Assembly: GCA_937905825.1 (NCBI GenBank)
Contig: CALCXM010000034.1
Span: 48,794-112,793, forward strand
Length of the DNA stretch: 64,000 nucleotides
Direction of reading: 5' to 3'
From: an uncultured bacterium
GTDB taxonomy: Bacteria > Planctomycetota > UBA1135 > GCA-002686595
In this document: positions 60,995-64,000 of the stretch, one piece after another
Layout: each line of letters opens with the position of its first letter
Position numbering within the stretch: the first letter of the stretch is position 1
The notes under the pieces: model-generated
What the model saw: the letters and a program-made list of their open reading frames with translations, nothing else
Database searches by the model: none
Told to the model about the DNA's origin: nothing
Program-made: the position numbers and the translations under genes

Positions 60995-62451
60995 CAGTCT
61001 TTGTCCGAGAGGGAGGTCCAAAGGTGCAGGGCTGCGTAGGAGCGCCAGGGACTCCAGTCCTTGGCGAGTTCTAGGCATTCGTTCGGGGACTCACGCTTGA
61101 GGGCGCGCTTGATGCCCAAGTCGGAAGCGGGGAAGGCGTCGGGCCAGCGCAAGGCGCGCATGACCACGTACTCCGCGGTCCAAGGTCCAATTCCCGGTAG
61201 GGTTTGAAGATTCTCACGCACCCTGTCCGCGGGCGAGCCCGGCGCGAGCAGTTCGGGCTCGTCGCAGCACAAGCCGGCGAGGGCCTGCAAGCTCTGGGCG
61301 CGCTTCAAAGGGATCCCGATGGCCGCGATCTCCCGCACGGATGTCCGGGCCACTTCTTCCGGACGCGGGGTGAAGCCGGTCAACGCCCCCCGGGGTTCTT
61401 CAAAGGGCTCACCAAAGCGCTTGGCAAACCTGCCCGCCAGAGTGCTCGCTCCGACCACGGAAACTTGCTGGCCCAACACGGCGCGCCAAGCGAGTTCAAA
61501 GCTGTCCATGGTTCCGGGTACGCGCAAACCCGGACAGCGCTTGACCAGGGCACTCAAGTGTTTCGAGCGTGCTAGGTGTTCATCCACCAAGCTCGGACGT
61601 GAGTGCAAATCAAACAAATCGCGCACGCGCGCCAAGAGTACTTGCAGAACGGGAGTCAGACCGCTGGAGATCTGAACCCGTAGTTGATTGGCTGGCGCGT
61701 CTAGGCTCACATCCAAGGTGCCGCGCCCTTCCCCGATTTGCAGGGTTCGGCGATAGATCCCGGACTCGACGCTTTCCACTCCAGGAATCGCGCGCGGCTT
61801 GAGAAAGGCCAGCAACGCATCCCAAGCGAGCGGCGGGCGATAGGCGAGTCGCAGCTCGAGGGCTCCACCGGGACGGATCGAACTTGCGCGCCGCGGCACA
61901 CGCCGGAAGCGGCTCGGTGGCATGCTGTAGGAAGCGGCGAAGAGTTCATTGAAGCGCCGCAAACTGGCGAATCCGCTGGCGAAGGCAATCTCAGTCACGG
62001 GCAGCTCCGATTCGGTGAGCAGTTGCTTGGCGAGCAACAAGCGCGACGTCTGCGCCAACTGAACCGGCGTGACTCCGGCGGCGCCTTTGACGATGCGCCG
62101 CAGTTGTCGAACGCTCAGTCCATGGCGCGTGGCCAAGTCCGTCAAACGCTTCTCGCCGTTCAGCGCTCCCCCTTGGATTTGCGCGATCAGAGCAGCGGCC
62201 TTGTTGAACTGCTGTTCGTAGGGCGAGCAAGACGGGGCCAATTCGGGACGACAGCGCAGGCACGGACGGTAGCCTGACCCTTCCGCTGCCGCGGCGGTGT
62301 TGTAGAACGTGCAGTTCTTCTGGTGAGCGCGACGCGCTGGACACAGGGAACGGCAATAAATCCCGGTGGTCTTAATCCCCACAAAGAACAATCCGTCAAA
62401 GCGCGGGTCGTTGGCGCACAGGGCGCGGTAGCGAATGTCGTCCTCTTCCAT
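60994..62451 (-). CDS. Ada N-terminal / AraC HTH / AlkA 3-methyladenine glycosylase fusion
   Basis: A 485-residue alkylation repair protein in three parts. Residues 1-80: Ada zinc domain with Cys33, 37, 64 and 67, the same spacing as C38-C42-C69-C72 of E. coli Ada, in GIKTTGIYCRSLCPARRAHQ and CLRCRP. Residues 85-185: AraC-type HTH (LTDLATRHGLSVRQLRRIVK and TEIAFASGFASLRRFNELFA). Residues 200-485: AlkA-type glycosylase with HhH motif LQTLPGIGPWTAEYVVMRAL and catalytic Asp in FPASDLGIKRAL. Methylation of Cys33 probably turns it into an activator of this operon, with Ogt encoded just downstream. Confidence 0.93.
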   Translation of the reverse strand: MEEDDIRYRALCANDPRFDGLFFVGIKTTGIYCRSLCPARRAHQKNCTFYNTAAAAEGSGYRPCLRCRPELAPSCSPYEQQFNKAAALIAQIQGGALNGEKRLTDLATRHGLSVRQLRRIVKGAAGVTPVQLAQTSRLLLAKQLLTESELPVTEIAFASGFASLRRFNELFAASYSMPPSRFRRVPRRASSIRPGGALELRLAYRPPLAWDALLAFLKPRAIPGVESVESGIYRRTLQIGEGRGTLDVSLDAPANQLRVQISSGLTPVLQVLLARVRDLFDLHSRPSLVDEHLARSKHLSALVKRCPGLRVPGTMDSFELAWRAVLGQQVSVVGASTLAGRFAKRFGEPFEEPRGALTGFTPRPEEVARTSVREIAAIGIPLKRAQSLQALAGLCCDEPELLAPGSPADRVRENLQTLPGIGPWTAEYVVMRALRWPDAFPASDLGIKRALKRESPNECLELAKDWSPWRSYAALHLWTSLSDKD

Positions 62452-62945
62452 GGGAGGGCCAGTCTAGCTTCCGGTCGAGATCGAACTGGCGGGAATCGGC
62501 CATGGATCTGGGCTCGGGGGTGAAGCTCCGTGGGGGCCAACCTGGGACCAGCATGGCCCCGAGTCGGCGATTCCCTGGTTCGGCATGGGGTTGTCCGTTC
62601 TTCCTGATTCACGCTCACACAGCGAATAGCTGGCGATGTGGATGGGCCTGCAGCCCGTAGCCAGGAGTGATCTCGACCAGATCCGAAGGCTGCGTCGCGC
62701 AACGCCCTCCGAGTCCATTGCTGAAGATTGGGATTCAGCCGCGGTGCCTGAGCGCAGCGCAGGTTCGACGCTGTGGCCCTGGATCCGGAGCCTGTTCATG
62801 GGCACCTACAGGGGGAAGTCCCTGGGGCTATCGGAAGGCCCCTTTTGCAACTATCCCCAAGAGCCGGTTTGCGGATATAAGATCGCCCCAGACACGCCTT
62901 TGCCCTCTACAAATGACGCGCCTCCCCCTCAGCGCTCCCACTACC
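62452..62945. other. Non-coding stretch upstream of the GNAT-nitrilase gene
   Basis: About 490 bases between divergent genes. The open frames here are short, Arg/Ser/Pro-rich and unlike any family I know, so I see no gene. A TATAAG at about 62876 could be a -10 box for the downstream gene, but no good -35 stands at the right distance. The promoter of the alkylation repair operon should also lie here, near 62460-62520. Confidence 0.4.
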
Positions 62946-64000
62946 ATGATCGAGATCGAACACGTCATCGTCCGCAACCTTGCCCTGGACGACTATATTC
63001 AATTGAGAGAGTCGATGATCACCGCCTATCCCGACTTTCCCGGGGCCTATTGGACTGAGGATCAAATTGGGTCCCTGATCGAGAAATTCCCCCAGGGGCA
63101 ATTGGTGATCGAGGCCGACGATCAGTTGGTGGGCTGTGCTCTGTCCCTTATCGTGGATCGGCATGCTTTCGGAGACGATCACACCTATCGGGAGATCACC
63201 GGGAATTTCACCTTCGACACCCACGACGCCGAAGGCAATGTGCTCTACGGAATTGACGTCTTCTTGCGCCCCGAGTATCGCGGGCTGCGCTTGGGCAGGC
63301 GCTTGTACGATGCTCGCAAGGAGCTGTGTGAAGAGTTGAACTTGGAGGCAATCCTGTTCGGCGGCCGTTTGCCGCGCTACAAGGAACACTCGGCCAGCAT
63401 GAAGCCGAAGGAATTCATCCAGCGGGTGACGAACAAGGAAATTCACGACCCCGTCCTGAGCTTCCAGTTGAGCAACGATTTCCACGTCCGCAGGGTTTTG
63501 ACCGGGTACTTGCCGGGTGACACCAGCTCGCAGGACTACGCGGCCTTGATGGAGTGGATCAACATCTACCACAAGAAGGACTACAAGGTCGCAGGCAACA
63601 AGAAGTCCGTGGTGCGCATCGGCTTGGTGCAATGGCAGATGAGGCCCTTCAAAGACATCGAAGCGCTCTTCGAGCAAATCGAGTTTTTCGTGGACGCCAT
63701 CTCTGGCTACCAAAGCGATTTTGGACTGTTCCCAGAACTCTTCAATGCGCCGCTCATGGCGCAGTTCAACCACCTGCCGCCCGCCGAGGCGATCCGTGGG
63801 TTGGCGGGCTACACGGAGGCGATTCGAGATCGATTCAAAACCCTGGCGATCAGCTACAACATCAACTTGATCGCCGGCAGCATGCCGCTCGTTGAAGATG
63901 GCAAGCTCTACAATGTGGGCTACCTGTGTCATCGCAGCGGCAAGATCGACATGTATCGCAAGCTGCACATCACGCCCAACGAGGTCTTCCATTGGGGCAT
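62946..64000 (+). CDS. GNAT acetyltransferase fused to carbon-nitrogen hydrolase (nitrilase), 3' end beyond window
   Basis: The frame is open to the right edge (351 codons from 62946). Residues about 1-220 form a GNAT-type domain: VIVRNLALDDYIQLRESMIT, GQLVIEADDQLVGCALSLIV, and the acetyl-CoA loop EYRGLRLGRRLYDARKE. From about residue 225 a nitrilase-superfamily domain starts (SVVRIGLVQWQMRPFKDIEA) with catalytic Glu in FGLFPELFNAPLM and Lys in DMYRKLHITPNE; the catalytic Cys must lie outside the window. Such fusions exist as a known architecture of unknown substrate. An in-frame ATG at 62913 would add 11 residues. Confidence 0.88.
   Translation, partial: MIEIEHVIVRNLALDDYIQLRESMITAYPDFPGAYWTEDQIGSLIEKFPQGQLVIEADDQLVGCALSLIVDRHAFGDDHTYREITGNFTFDTHDAEGNVLYGIDVFLRPEYRGLRLGRRLYDARKELCEELNLEAILFGGRLPRYKEHSASMKPKEFIQRVTNKEIHDPVLSFQLSNDFHVRRVLTGYLPGDTSSQDYAALMEWINIYHKKDYKVAGNKKSVVRIGLVQWQMRPFKDIEALFEQIEFFVDAISGYQSDFGLFPELFNAPLMAQFNHLPPAEAIRGLAGYTEAIRDRFKTLAISYNINLIAGSMPLVEDGKLYNVGYLCHRSGKIDMYRKLHITPNEVFHWG

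Noticed and set aside
62636..63058. Small gene of 140 codons before the GNAT-nitrilase gene
   Set aside because: It overlaps the real gene's N-terminus in another frame and has no family pattern.

Overview
The window is GC-rich DNA from a bacterium that is probably a planctomycete (Planctomycetota). The reasons are an ECF sigma factor fused to a large membrane-anchored carboxypeptidase-regulatory-like tail, a DUF5989-type small protein next to a carbamoyltransferase, a MamK-family actin outside any magnetosome cluster, many lipoproteins, many GTG/TTG starts, and short operons with genes on both strands. This assignment is inference; there is no rRNA or other phylogenetic marker here.

Layout. 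1-10.5 kb: a surface-glycan region with four GT4-type glycosyltransferases, a SAM methyltransferase, a carbamoyltransferase with altered motifs, a ferritin-like protein and small lipoproteins, plus the start of a NUDIX hydrolase at the left edge. 10.6-15.3 kb: a four-gene amidoligase cassette (C39-like cysteine peptidase, RimK-type ATP-grasp ligase with its own N-terminal domain, GCS2-type carboxylate-amine ligase, N-formylglutamate amidohydrolase-like enzyme). It is bracketed by two same-orientation copies of a roughly 175-bp structured repeat. 15.3-21 kb: a flippase, then a MacA/MacB-like exporter with one ATPase and two FtsX-type permeases. 21-32 kb: the sigma-factor fusion, a YdjM-like membrane protein, a double-retropepsin lipoprotein, an M23 peptidase with tandem repeats, an isocitrate/isopropylmalate dehydrogenase family enzyme, an acetyltransferase and a carboxypeptidase-regulatory-like surface protein.

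32-37 kb: histidine degradation (hutH, hutU) and glycerol kinase, separated by perfect or degenerate hairpins of the same repeat family. 37-43 kb: a complete oligopeptide-type ABC importer on the minus strand, divergent from an ECF sigma/FecR-like pair. 45-48.8 kb: a 3' tRNA fragment that could be an old integration site, an LpxO-like hydroxylase, a choloylglycine-hydrolase family protein, a ChaN-like lipoprotein and a small membrane protein. 48.8-54 kb: an STT3-like membrane protein, a MamK-family actin preceded by a coiled-coil gene, and clpS. 54-64 kb: a UvrD/PcrA helicase with a translationally coupled sigma-54-type AAA+ protein lacking an HTH, a CAP-domain lipoprotein overlapping an FHA-domain membrane protein, an alkylation repair pair (ogt and an Ada-AlkA fusion), and a GNAT-nitrilase fusion cut by the right edge.

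The strongest candidates for something undescribed are (i) the repeat-flanked amidoligase cassette, (ii) the interspersed palindromic repeat family itself, which shows compensatory base changes and supplies stop codons and a C-terminus to neighbouring genes, and (iii) the MamK-like filament gene paired with a coiled-coil gene. Most genes could be assigned to a family by motif reading alone; substrates are generally inferred.
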